Source: Stagnimonas aquatica (GTDB taxonomy: Bacteria > Pseudomonadota > Gammaproteobacteria > Nevskiales > Nevskiaceae). Taken from it: a stretch of 64,000 nucleotides of DNA. The stretch lies in contig NZ_RJVO01000003.1 in assembly GCF_003730135.1 (NCBI RefSeq), positions 1 through 64,000 of the forward strand, given 5' to 3'. The translations under genes and the position numbers were made by a program. Positions 33,995-42,048 of this stretch are shown here, piece after piece. The first letter of the stretch is position 1. Every line of letters begins with the position of its first letter. The notes under the pieces were generated by a model that had not been told where the DNA came from, did no database searches, and saw only the letters and a list, made by a program, of their open reading frames with translations.

Positions 33995-34684
33995 ATGGCC
34001 GGTAACTACGATTTGCAGCACCTGATCGACAACAACGCCCGCTGGGCGGCCCGCGTGGTCAAGAACGACCCCGGCTTCTTCCGTCGGCTGGTCGCCCAAC
34101 AGGCGCCGGAATACCTCTGGATCGGCTGCGCCGACTCCCGGGTGCCCGCCAACGAGGTGGTCGACCTCGCCCCCGGCGAGCTGTTCGTGCACCGCAATGT
34201 CGCCAACGTGGTGAACCATTCCGACGTCAACTGCCAGTCGGTGATCCAGTTCGCCGTCGACGTGCTCAAGATCAAGCACATCATGGTGGTGGGCCATTAC
34301 GGCTGCTCCGGCGTGCGCGCCGCGCTGACCTGCCAGCGGGTGAACGGCGTCGCCGACCACTGGCTTGGGCATGTGCGCGATGTCGCCTGCCGCCACCAGC
34401 CGCTGATCGACCTGGAGCCGGACGAAGCGCACCGCTTCAGCCTCCTGTGCGAGCTCAACGTGCTGGAACAGGCCCTCAACGTCTGCTCCTCGCTGACCGT
34501 CCAGGACGCCTGGGCGCGCGGCCAGCCCCTCACCGTCCACGGCTGGATCTATGGCCTGGGCGATGGTCTGGTGCGCCATCTGGACGTGGCGGTGAGCGGT
34601 CCGGCCGATCTGGGCCAACTGCGCGAGCGGGCGGTGCGCGGCATCAGCGAGGCGCGCCGTACCCACACCAACCGCCCCGATTGA
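33995..34684 (+). CDS. can: Beta-class carbonic anhydrase
   Basis: The enzyme interconverts CO2 and bicarbonate. In its 229 residues the zinc-site set is present: C45 with D46 and R48 in IGCADSRVP, and H101/C104 in VGHYGCSGV. Length and the GWIYGLGDGLV segment match the E. coli Can type. Two adjacent ATGs (33992 and 33995) are possible; the second is better spaced from AAGGGA. It stands alone between the chemotaxis terminator and the ETF block, with no sign of co-regulation with either. Confidence 0.95.
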   Translation: MAGNYDLQHLIDNNARWAARVVKNDPGFFRRLVAQQAPEYLWIGCADSRVPANEVVDLAPGELFVHRNVANVVNHSDVNCQSVIQFAVDVLKIKHIMVVGHYGCSGVRAALTCQRVNGVADHWLGHVRDVACRHQPLIDLEPDEAHRFSLLCELNVLEQALNVCSSLTVQDAWARGQPLTVHGWIYGLGDGLVRHLDVAVSGPADLGQLRERAVRGISEARRTHTNRPD

Positions 34685-34800
34685 AGGCTTGGGACCGCCC
34701 CGGGGCCGTCGCTTCGAGGGGGTAAAGCACGTAAAATCGCCCGGCTTGGCCGCCCGCTGTGGCGCCTAAACAGTTCCTTTTCGATCCAGGTAGCACCCAG

Positions 34801-36450
34801 ATGAGCATCGAACGCGACGTGATGGAGTACGACGTGCTGATCGTCGGCGCAGGCCCCGCAGGCCTGTCCGCCGCCATCCGCCTGAAGCAGATCAACCCCG
34901 ACCTCTCGGTCTGTCTGGTGGAGAAGGGCTCCGAAGTCGGCGCCCACATCCTCTCCGGCGCGGTGTTCGAGCCGCGCTCGCTCAACGAGCTGATCCCGGA
35001 CTGGAAGGCCAAGGGCGCGCCGCTCAAGACCCCGGTGGCCGGCGACGACATCTACTTCCTCCTCTCCGAGGAAAAAGCCTTCAAGATGCCCGGCCTGTTC
35101 GTGCCCAAGCCGATGCACAACGAGGGCAACTACATCATCTCGCTGGGCAAGCTGGTGCGCTGGCTGGGCGATCAGGCGCAGGAACTGGGCGTGGAGATCT
35201 ACCCCGGCTTCGCCGCCCAGGAAGTGCTGATCGACGAGCAGGGCATCGTCCGTGGCATCCAGGTCGGCGATCTGGGCGTGGACCGCGAAGGCCACCACAA
35301 GCCCGACTTCGCGCCGGGCATGGAGCTGCGCGCCAAGTACACCCTGTTCGCCGAGGGCTGCCGTGGCCACCTGGCCAAGCGCCTGCTCGCCAAGTACGAG
35401 CTGGACAAGGACGCCGACCCGCAGCATTACGCCATCGGCATCAAGGAGCAGTGGACGGTGCCCGCCGGCCAGCACAAGCCGGGCCTGGTGCTGCACAGCG
35501 CCGGCTGGCCGCTGTCGGTGGGCGGCACCGAGAGCCTGGGCGGCTCCTTCCTGTACCACCTGGAAGACAACCAGGTGGTGGTCGGCCTGATCGTCGACCT
35601 CTCCTACAGCAATCCGCACCTGTCGCCCTTCGACGAGTTCCAGCGCTACAAGCAGCACCCGGTGATCAAGCAGTACCTGCAGGGCGGCACCCGCGTTGCC
35701 TACGGCGCCCGCGCGATCAGCAAGGGCGGCTTCAACTCGCTGCCGAAGATGGCCTTCCCGGGCGGCGTGCTGATCGGCTGCGACCTCGGCACCATGAATT
35801 TCGCCAAGATCAAGGGCAGCCACACCGCGATGAAGAGCGGCATGCTCGCCGCCGAAGCCGCCGCCGAGGCCCTGGCCGCCGGCCGCGAGGCCGATGTGCT
35901 CGACAACTACACCGACAAGTTCAAGGCCAGCTGGCTCTACGACGAGCTGTACCGCAGCCGCAACTTCGGGCCGTTCCTGCACAAGTTCGGCGCCCTGATC
36001 GGCGGCGGCATCAACTACGTCGAGCAGAACTGGTTCGGCGGCAAGTTCCCGTTCACCGTCCACGACCGCATCCCGGACTACGCCACCCTCAAGCTGGCCA
36101 AGGACTCGGTGAAGCCGGTCTACCCGAAGCCGGACGGCAAGCTCAGCTTCGACAAGCTGTCCTCGGTGTTCCTGTCCTCGACCAACCACGAGGAAGAGCA
36201 GCCCTGCCATCTGCAGCTCAAGGATCCCTCGATCCCGCTCGCCAAGAATCTGCCGATGTACGACGAGCCGGCGCAGCGCTACTGCCCGGCCGGCGTCTAC
36301 GAGGTGGTGGGCGAGGGCGAGGCGCAGCGCTTCCAGATCAACGCCCAGAACTGCGTGCACTGCAAGACCTGCGACATCAAGGACCCCGCCCAGAACATCA
36401 ACTGGGTGGCGCCGGAAGGCTCCGGCGGCCCGAATTACGCGGCGATGTAA
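34801..36450 (+). CDS. Electron transfer flavoprotein:ubiquinone oxidoreductase
   Basis: ETF-QO passes electrons from reduced ETF to ubiquinone at the inner membrane, linking acyl-CoA dehydrogenases to the respiratory chain. The 549-residue protein has an N-terminal FAD dinucleotide motif (VLIVGAGPAGLSAAIRL), the ubiquinone-binding middle part with GCDLGTMNFAKIKGSHTAMKSG, and the C-terminal 4Fe-4S ferredoxin segment with Cys residues in YCPAGVYEV and NCVHCKTCDIKDP. A GTG at 34759 would add 14 residues, but the ATG at 34801 fits the family. EtfB and EtfA follow. Confidence 0.96.
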   Translation: MSIERDVMEYDVLIVGAGPAGLSAAIRLKQINPDLSVCLVEKGSEVGAHILSGAVFEPRSLNELIPDWKAKGAPLKTPVAGDDIYFLLSEEKAFKMPGLFVPKPMHNEGNYIISLGKLVRWLGDQAQELGVEIYPGFAAQEVLIDEQGIVRGIQVGDLGVDREGHHKPDFAPGMELRAKYTLFAEGCRGHLAKRLLAKYELDKDADPQHYAIGIKEQWTVPAGQHKPGLVLHSAGWPLSVGGTESLGGSFLYHLEDNQVVVGLIVDLSYSNPHLSPFDEFQRYKQHPVIKQYLQGGTRVAYGARAISKGGFNSLPKMAFPGGVLIGCDLGTMNFAKIKGSHTAMKSGMLAAEAAAEALAAGREADVLDNYTDKFKASWLYDELYRSRNFGPFLHKFGALIGGGINYVEQNWFGGKFPFTVHDRIPDYATLKLAKDSVKPVYPKPDGKLSFDKLSSVFLSSTNHEEEQPCHLQLKDPSIPLAKNLPMYDEPAQRYCPAGVYEVVGEGEAQRFQINAQNCVHCKTCDIKDPAQNINWVAPEGSGGPNYAAM

Positions 36451-36548
36451 GGCGCCGGCCGGCGGGGTTGCGTCGCTACGGCCAATCCCGACTGCCTTGC
36501 TGCACCGCAAAATAAACCGCTTTTTCTTTTGAACCGTAGAGAGACCGC

Positions 36549-37295
36549 ATGAAAGCAATCGTCAGCGTCAAGCGCGTGGTGGACTACAACGTCCGCATCC
36601 AGGTCAAGCCGGACGGCTCCGGCGTCGTCACCGACGGCGTCAAGATGAGCATGAACCCCTTTGACGAAATCGCCATGGAAGAGGCGGTGCGTCTGAAGGA
36701 GAAGGGCAAGATCACCGAGATCATCGCCGTGACCATCGGCGGCGCCAAGAACGAAGAGACCCTGCGCACCGCGCTGGCCTTCGGCGCCACCAAGGCCATC
36801 CACATCAAGGACGAAGGCGAGGTGCAGCCGCTGACCGCTGCCCGCGCCCTGGCCGCCGTGTTCAAGAAGGAAGGCGCCTCGCTGCTGATCGCCGGCAAGC
36901 AGGCCATCGACGACGACGCCAACCAGACCGGCCAGATGGTCGCCGCCCTGCTCGACATCGCCCAGGCGACCTTCGCCGGCAAGGTGGACGTCGATGGCAA
37001 TAAGGCCACCGTGGTCCGCGAAGTGGACGCCGGCCTGGAGACCCTGGAGGTCGACCTGCCGGCGGTGATCACCGCCGACCTGCGCCTGAATGAGCCGCGC
37101 TACCTCAAGCTGCCGGACATCATGAAGGCCAAGCGCATCCCCATCGAGGCCACCACCCTGGCCGACCTGGGCGTCACCGCCGCTGCCGCCGTGAAGACCG
37201 TCAAGACCGTGCCGCCGCCGAGCCGCAGCAAGGGCGTGATGGTGAAGACCGTCGATGATCTGGTCGCCGCGCTGAAGGCCAAGGGCCTCGCCTAA
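36549..37295 (+). CDS. etfB: Electron transfer flavoprotein beta subunit
   Basis: EtfB is the AMP-binding subunit of the ETF heterodimer that accepts electrons from acyl-CoA dehydrogenases. The 248-residue product has the family N-terminus MKAIVSVKRVVDYNVRIQVKPDGSGV, NPFDEIAMEEAVRLKE, and the recognition-loop region PAVITADLRLNEPRYLKLPDIMKAK. A 98-base gap separates it from ETF-QO; etfA follows 21 bases later. Confidence 0.97.
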   Translation: MKAIVSVKRVVDYNVRIQVKPDGSGVVTDGVKMSMNPFDEIAMEEAVRLKEKGKITEIIAVTIGGAKNEETLRTALAFGATKAIHIKDEGEVQPLTAARALAAVFKKEGASLLIAGKQAIDDDANQTGQMVAALLDIAQATFAGKVDVDGNKATVVREVDAGLETLEVDLPAVITADLRLNEPRYLKLPDIMKAKRIPIEATTLADLGVTAAAAVKTVKTVPPPSRSKGVMVKTVDDLVAALKAKGLA

Positions 37296-37316
37296 GACGA
37301 AAGGAAACTCAGAACC

Positions 37317-38249
37317 ATGTCCAAGATTCTCGTAATCGCCGAGCACGCCGAAGGCAAGCTCAACGCCGGTACCGCCAAGGTGCTGGCCGCCGCCACCCAG
37401 ATCGGTGGCGAAGTGACCGTGCTGGTGCTGGCCGCCGACGGTGCCGCCGTCGCTGCCGAAGCCGCCAAGCTGGCCGGTGTCGCCAAGGTCGTCGTTGCCG
37501 ACAACGCCGCCCTGGCCGCGCCGGTCGCCGCCAACCTCGCTCCCGCCATCGTCGAACTGGCCGCCGGCTACAGCCATGTGCTGTTCCCGGGCACCACCTT
37601 CGGCAAGGACCTCGCTCCCCGCGTCGCCGCCAAGCTGGGCGTGCCGCAGATCAGCGACGTGATGGCCGTGCACTCGGCCAGCAGCTTTGACCGCCCGATC
37701 TACGCCGGCAATGCCATCACCACCGTCGAAGCCCCGGCCGGCACCGTGGTCGCCACCGTGCGTCTGGCCTCCTTCACCGCCGTCGCCGCCACTGGCAGCG
37801 CCGCAGTCGAGAAGGCCAGCGTCAGCGTCACCGCCGCCACCCACACCCGCTATGTGAAGCTGGAAGCGCAGAAGTCCGCGCGTCCCGACCTGCAGTCCGC
37901 CGCCAAGGTGGTTTCGGGCGGCCGTGCGCTGGGCTCCTCGGAGAACTTCAAGGTCATCTACGACTTCGCCGACAAGATCGGCGCCGGCGTCGGCGCCAGC
38001 CGCGCGGCGGTGGACTCCGGCTACGTGCCGAACGACATGCAGGTCGGCCAGACCGGCAAGATCATCGCGCCGGAGCTGTACTTCGCCATCGGCATCTCGG
38101 GCGCCATCCAGCACCTTGCCGGTATCAAGGATGCCCGCACCATCGTCGCCATCAACAAGGACGCGGAAGCGCCGATCTTCGAAGTGGCCGACATCGGTCT
38201 GGTCGGCGATCTGTTCACCGTGGTGCCGGAGCTGACCGCCAAGCTGTAA
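37317..38249 (+). CDS. etfA: Electron transfer flavoprotein alpha subunit
   Basis: EtfA carries the FAD of the heterodimer. The 310-residue product has the N-terminal ETF domain ([20 protein letters not shown]) and the conserved C-terminal FAD domain: [61 protein letters not shown] and [22 protein letters not shown]. The gene ends just before a strong hairpin that separates it from the SDR gene. Confidence 0.97.
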   Translation: MSKILVIAEHAEGKLNAGTAKVLAAATQIGGEVTVLVLAADGAAVAAEAAKLAGVAKVVVADNAALAAPVAANLAPAIVELAAGYSHVLFPGTTFGKDLAPRVAAKLGVPQISDVMAVHSASSFDRPIYAGNAITTVEAPAGTVVATVRLASFTAVAATGSAAVEKASVSVTAATHTRYVKLEAQKSARPDLQSAAKVVSGGRALGSSENFKVIYDFADKIGAGVGASRAAVDSGYVPNDMQVGQTGKIIAPELYFAIGISGAIQHLAGIKDARTIVAINKDAEAPIFEVADIGLVGDLFTVVPELTAKL

Positions 38250-38271
38250 TGCGCGCGGCAGGCTGAAACTG

Positions 38272-38297
38272 ACAAAGGCCGGGCGACCGGCCTTTGT
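38272..38297 (+). terminator. Hairpin terminator after etfA
   Basis: ACAAAGGCCGG (38272-38282), a 4-base loop GCGA, and CCGGCCTTTGT (38287-38297) make a perfect 11-base stem 22 bases after the etfA stop. The downstream T-run is weak (only TTTGTCGTAT), so termination may be partial and the SDR gene, starting 20 bases later, may be reached by read-through. Confidence 0.75.
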
Positions 38298-38317
38298 CGT
38301 ATCTGGAGGATGAAAAG

Positions 38318-39184
38318 ATGTCTTACCGTTCCGTGTTCTCGCGCGCGGCCTTCGCCGGCCGCACTTACATCGTCACCGGCGGCGGCTCCGGCATCGGCCG
38401 CTGCACCGCGCACGAGCTGGCCAGCCTCGGCGCCACCGTGCTGATCACCGGCCGCAAGCAGGAAAAGCTCGACAAGACCGTCGCCGAGATCCTCGAGGAC
38501 GGCGGCCGGGCCGCCGGCTATGCCTTCGACATCCGCGACGAAGAGGCGGTGAAGGCGGCGCTCAAGCAGATGCTTGCCGAGCACGGCGCCATCCACGGTC
38601 TGGTCAACAATGCCGGCGGGCAGTTCCCGATGCCGGTCGCGCTGATCTCCAAGAAGGGCTTCGAGGCGGTGGTCGCCAACAATCTCACCGGCGGCTTCCT
38701 GGTCGCCCGCGAGCTCTACAACCTGCACTTCAAGAAGAACGGCGGCGCCATCGTCAACATGCTTGCCGACATGTGGGGCGGCATGCCCGGCATGGCGCAT
38801 TCGGGTGCCGCGCGCGCCGGCATGATGAACCTCACCGAGACCATGGCCACCGAATGGGCCAGTGCCGGGGTGCGGGTCAACGCGGTGGCGCCGGGCTTTG
38901 TCGCCAGCTCCGGCATGGATCAGTACGACCCGGCCTTCACCGCCCAGGTGATTCCGCAGATGGCCAGCACCATCCCGCTCAAGCGCATGGCCGAAGAGGC
39001 GGAGATCAGCGCTGCCATCGTCTTCCTGCTCTCCGACGGCGCCAGTTTCGTCACCGGCCACACGATCAAGATCGACGGTGGCGCCAGCCTCAACACCAAG
39101 CTGTTCCCGCTGCAGGGCAAGGGCAACCGGCCTTACGACGGCTTTCATCGGGCGGTGAAGCCGAAGGCCGTGGGCGGCGGTTGA
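38318..39184 (+). CDS. SDR oxidoreductase of the enoyl-CoA reductase (PECR-like) type
   Basis: A 288-residue short-chain dehydrogenase with the NADPH motif VTGGGSGIG, an NNAG motif and a conserved substrate region. The usual YxxxK catalytic motif is replaced by AHSGAARAG (from about residue 160), followed by [12 protein letters not shown]. This HSGAARAG signature is, to my knowledge, typical of peroxisomal trans-2-enoyl-CoA reductases and related dienoyl-CoA-reductase-like SDRs. A role on acyl-CoA intermediates fits its place after the ETF genes. The ATG at 38318, after TGGAGG, is preferred to the upstream TTG. Confidence 0.8.
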   Translation: MSYRSVFSRAAFAGRTYIVTGGGSGIGRCTAHELASLGATVLITGRKQEKLDKTVAEILEDGGRAAGYAFDIRDEEAVKAALKQMLAEHGAIHGLVNNAGGQFPMPVALISKKGFEAVVANNLTGGFLVARELYNLHFKKNGGAIVNMLADMWGGMPGMAHSGAARAGMMNLTETMATEWASAGVRVNAVAPGFVASSGMDQYDPAFTAQVIPQMASTIPLKRMAEEAEISAAIVFLLSDGASFVTGHTIKIDGGASLNTKLFPLQGKGNRPYDGFHRAVKPKAVGGG

Positions 39185-39190
39185 GACGCT

Positions 39191-39274
39191 CGTCATTCCC
39201 GCGAAAGCGGGAATCCAGACTGGCGACGAAGTGACCTGCCTCGACGGCGGATTCCCGCCTGCGCGGGAATGACG
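39191..39274. repeat. dRS3/REP-like inverted repeat
   Basis: CGTCATTCCCGC at 39191-39202 and GCGGGAATGACG at 39263-39274 are perfect inverted repeats, and the two 26-base arms (39191-39216, 39249-39274) differ at only two positions around a 32-base spacer. Each arm is itself palindromic (ATTCCCGC...GCGGGAAT). The ATTCCCGCxxGCGCGGGAAT core matches the dRS3-type repeat known from Neisseria and seen in many proteobacteria. It sits between the SDR gene and the higB start. Confidence 0.85.
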
Positions 39275-39336
39275 ACGAGGTGAAATTGTAACCCCATGGG
39301 TTGCAGATCGGGGTTCTGAGGGTGACAATCCGGGCC

Positions 39337-39615
39337 GTGATCAAGTCCTTCGCGCACAAGGGGCTGGAGCGGTTCTACCGGACCGGGAGCAAGGCCGGTA
39401 TTCAGGCCATGCACGCCCGGCGCTTGCAACTGATCCTTGCCCTGCTGGATCAGGCCCGCGTGATCGAAGACATGAACGCGCCCGGCCTGGCTCTGCACCG
39501 GCTCAAGGGCGATCTGGCCGGCCAGTGGTCGGTGACGGTGCAGGCCAATTGGCGAGTGATGTTTCGCTACGCCAACGGTGACGCCGAGATCGTCGATTAC
39601 TTGGACTACCACTGA
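39337..39615 (+). CDS. higB: HigB-type toxin (RelE/ParE-superfamily mRNA interferase)
   Basis: HigB toxins cleave mRNA on the ribosome. With the GTG at 39337 the product has 92 residues, the normal family length, starting [23 protein letters not shown] and containing [26 protein letters not shown] and the final DYLDYH, all closely family-like. The GTG at 39322 or TTG at 39301 would give longer versions that lack family support. The antitoxin gene follows 24 bases later, the toxin-first order typical of higBA. Confidence 0.92.
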   Translation: MIKSFAHKGLERFYRTGSKAGIQAMHARRLQLILALLDQARVIEDMNAPGLALHRLKGDLAGQWSVTVQANWRVMFRYANGDAEIVDYLDYH

Positions 39616-39639
39616 CTGATGTTGTTGAAGGAGCGCGCC

Positions 39640-39924
39640 ATGACCCAGTTCAATCCCCCGCATCCCGGCGAGCTGCTGAGTGAGCTATGGCTGCAGCCCC
39701 TGAACCTCTCGGTGACGGCGGCAGCGGCGCAGCTCAAGGTTTCGCGCAAGACCTTGTCCGAAATCGTGAACGCCCGTGCTTCGGTTAGCGCGGAAATGGC
39801 GCTGCGGCTGGAGCTGGCCTTCGGCAAGAGTGCCGAGAGCTGGCTTGGGCATCAGGCTGCCTACGATCTTTGGCAGTTGCAGGATCAACGTGATCGTCTT
39901 GGTGTTGAGCGCCTTGCAGCTTAG
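39640..39924 (+). CDS. higA: HigA-type antitoxin (XRE helix-turn-helix)
   Basis: HigA neutralises HigB and represses the module. The 94-residue product has the family start [66 protein letters not shown], an XRE-type helix-turn-helix. An AAGGAG ribosome site lies seven bases before the ATG at 39640; an in-frame ATG at 39619 is less well supported. The higBA module lies next to a dRS3-like repeat and a less GC-rich spacer, which fits recent acquisition. Confidence 0.93.
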   Translation: MTQFNPPHPGELLSELWLQPLNLSVTAAAAQLKVSRKTLSEIVNARASVSAEMALRLELAFGKSAESWLGHQAAYDLWQLQDQRDRLGVERLAA

Positions 39925-40140
39925 ATGCTGTGTGAGCTGAAGCTCACCCTACGCTCGCTTGCACTTGCGAGTAACCGCCTACTCTGCGAAGACCTATATG
40001 TGCCATTCCTGTGAAAGTAAGTTGGTTTTTCCGATTTCCCACCCAACGCCGTCTGTTGTCTCTCGCTCCCTCGACTGGAGGGCGTGAAACCGTTGCAGGT
40101 TGGGTTGCATCCACCCAAAGAAGCATTTACGCAGTAGTGC
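39925..40140. other. Less GC-rich spacer after higBA with no recognisable gene
   Basis: About 215 bases with visibly more A and T than the flanking genes. I see no convincing coding frame, tRNA or ribosome site. A perfect 7-base inverted repeat (GTGAGCT-GA-AGCTCAC, 39932-39947) followed by CCTACG resembles short dispersed palindromes of proteobacterial spacers. Composition and position beside a toxin-antitoxin module suggest leftover acquired DNA. Confidence 0.5.
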
Positions 40141-40168
40141 AAAAGCCCCGGTTTCCCGGGGCTTTTTC
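40141..40168. terminator. Bidirectional intrinsic terminator between higA and opgD
   Basis: AAAAGCCCCGG (40141-40151), a 4-base loop TTTC, and CCGGGGCTTTT form a perfect 11-base stem with a T5 run on the + strand and a T4 run on the - strand. It lies at the 3' end of opgD (- strand) and downstream of higBA (+ strand), so it can serve both convergent units. Confidence 0.92.
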
Positions 40169-40175
40169 GTGAAGT

Positions 40176-41753
40176 TCAGTACAGCTTGCGCTCGCTCACT
40201 GGCGGCGGCGTGTACTGGTACAGCCAGGTCTCGCTCAGGGTTTCCTTGCCACTCTTCAGATACAGCCGGATGTTGATCGGCTCCAGGCTGTCGTCCGGCA
40301 CCAGGTCGAACATCGCCCGGTAGCCCTTGAGTGCGTGCAGGGGGCGGGCCGAGGTGATCTCGACGCTGCCGCGCGAGGCCTCGATCACCGCCTCGACCGG
40401 GGTCTTGGGGTCCAGCTCGGCGAGCTTGCCGCCGGCGAAGTCGATGGCGAAGCGCCAGGAGAAGCGGGTGCGCTTCTGGCCGATCACGCCGCCCAGGCCG
40501 GTGCGGGTGTCATGGACGGTGGCCAGCGGCGGCGTCGCCGGCGGCACCGCACCCCAGTGCAGCTTGTAGGACAGCAGGTACTCCTGGCCCGGCTGCACCG
40601 GCTCCTTCGGGTTCCAGAAGGCGACGATGTTGTCGAAGGTCTCGTCGACGGTGGGAATCTCCACCAGTTGCACCGCACCCAGACCCCAGTCGCCCTTGGG
40701 CTCCACCCAGAGGCTGGGGCGCTTCTCGTAGAACACGCCGTCGTCCTGGTAGTGGTCGAAGTTGCGGTCGCGCTGCAACAGGCCGAAGCCGCGCGGGTTG
40801 TTGTCGAAGTAGCTGTTCACCCGCACCCCGGTGGGGTTGACCAGCGGCCGCCACAGCCATTCGCCGGCGCCGGTCCACATCGCGAGGCCATCGGTGTCGT
40901 GGATCTCCGGGCGCCAGTCCCAGGCCATGCGCCGGTCGTTCTCGCCGTACTGGTACATGCTGGTCAGCGGCGCAATGCCGAGCCGCTCGATGGCCTTGCG
41001 CGGATAGAGCGCGGCGTCGATCTCCATCACCAGACTGTCGCCGGGGGTGAGCAGGAAGCGGTAGGCGCCGGTGGTGCTCGGCGAGTCGAGCAGGGCGTAG
41101 ACGGTGAGGTGCTCGTCGCCCTTCTTCGGGCGCTCCAGCCAGTAGGCGCTGAAGATCGGGAATTCCTCCGGACGCGGCAGGCCGGTGTCGATGGCCAGGC
41201 CGCGCGCCGACAGGCCGTACTGCTTGTCCTTGCCCACCGCGCGGAAATAGCTGGCACCGAGAAAGGCGGCGACATCCAGCTCGAACTTGGGCGGCACCTG
41301 GATGCGGAAGCCGGCATAGCCGAGGTCTTCCGGCAGCTTGCCGAGCTTGGCCTTGCCGTCGTACTTGAAGTACTCCGGCTTGTAGGCGAGTTCGCGCGCC
41401 TGGCCGTCCACCACCTCGAACAGGTGCACGGGCGTCTGGAAGTACAGGCCGAGGTGGAACAGCCGGGCCTGGAAGGGGCTGTCCGGCGTGCGCCAGAGCG
41501 AGTGCTCGGGCTTGAATTGCAGGCGCTGGTAGTCGTCCCAGCTGATGTCCTTGAGCGACTTCGGCAGCTCGCCCTGGTGCGAGACGTAGGGCGATTCCGC
41601 CAGATGCCGGGCATGGCCCTTGAGCCAGGCGTAGTCGAAGGCCTGCGCCTTGGCGGTGGCGGCCTCGGCCGGCAGCGCCTCCAGTAGGGCGGCGAGCGGG
41701 ATGCCGTAGGCGGCGAGGGCGGTGGCGGACTTCAGGAAGCCTCTGCGATTCAT
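40176..41753 (-). CDS. opgD: Periplasmic glucan biosynthesis protein OpgD
   Basis: OpgD (MdoD) acts in the periplasm on osmoregulated periplasmic glucans and controls backbone structure. The 525-residue product has a twin-arginine signal (MNRRGFLKSATALAAYG), which marks OpgD rather than the Sec-exported OpgG. The mature part shows family blocks FDYAWLKGHARHLAESPYV, YFRAVGKDKQYGLSARGLAIDT, TSMYQYGENDRR, and DNNPRGFGLLQRDRNFDHYQDD. It is the only - strand gene in the first 58 kb, monocistronic, and ends at a bidirectional terminator. Confidence 0.93.
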   Translation of the reverse strand: MNRRGFLKSATALAAYGIPLAALLEALPAEAATAKAQAFDYAWLKGHARHLAESPYVSHQGELPKSLKDISWDDYQRLQFKPEHSLWRTPDSPFQARLFHLGLYFQTPVHLFEVVDGQARELAYKPEYFKYDGKAKLGKLPEDLGYAGFRIQVPPKFELDVAAFLGASYFRAVGKDKQYGLSARGLAIDTGLPRPEEFPIFSAYWLERPKKGDEHLTVYALLDSPSTTGAYRFLLTPGDSLVMEIDAALYPRKAIERLGIAPLTSMYQYGENDRRMAWDWRPEIHDTDGLAMWTGAGEWLWRPLVNPTGVRVNSYFDNNPRGFGLLQRDRNFDHYQDDGVFYEKRPSLWVEPKGDWGLGAVQLVEIPTVDETFDNIVAFWNPKEPVQPGQEYLLSYKLHWGAVPPATPPLATVHDTRTGLGGVIGQKRTRFSWRFAIDFAGGKLAELDPKTPVEAVIEASRGSVEITSARPLHALKGYRAMFDLVPDDSLEPINIRLYLKSGKETLSETWLYQYTPPPVSERKLY

Positions 41754-41882
41754 GAGCTGGCGTGTTTCTTTGGGGCAGGCGCGCGAAGTTTAGATTCAGT
41801 TGCGGCAGAGCAGGGCATGCGACCGGCGATTTTTGGCCGGGTTCCCAGACCGAGCTTGACGGGCTGGGCAAAAAGTCAGCGC

Positions 41883-41898
41883 TGGTGCAGACGCACCA
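41883..41898. promoter_or_regulatory. Palindrome in the opgD/porin divergent region
   Basis: TGGTGC-AGAC-GCACCA is a perfect 6-base inverted repeat with a 4-base spacer, in the 295-base region (41754-42048) between the divergently read opgD and porin genes. It is a candidate operator for the porin/transporter operon. A nearby TTGTATCCAAATG segment is the most AT-rich part and could hold the promoter, but I see no convincing -35/-10 pair or PHO box. Confidence 0.35.
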
Positions 41899-42048
41899 AG
41901 CGGGTGCGGTCAACTTGTATCCAAATGTCAAATGGCTGCCGCGAAGCGCTGCCTAGACTCCCAGCCAAGCTCGAAGCCCCGTCCGGGGTGATTCCAGCGA
42001 TCCACGCTGCCTTCGCTCTCTTCCCCCGCCACAAGAAAAGGGACTTCC

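Noticed and set aside
34709..34737. TAAAAT at 34732 as a sigma-70 -10 box before ETF-QO
   Set aside because: The -35 region at correct spacing (TCGCTT) is a poor match, so a promoter cannot be supported from sequence alone.
39925..40140. Search for a tRNA, attachment site or small RNA in the less GC-rich spacer
   Set aside because: No cloverleaf, no CCA-type end, no duplicated core and no promoter-terminator pair other than the opgD terminator was visible.
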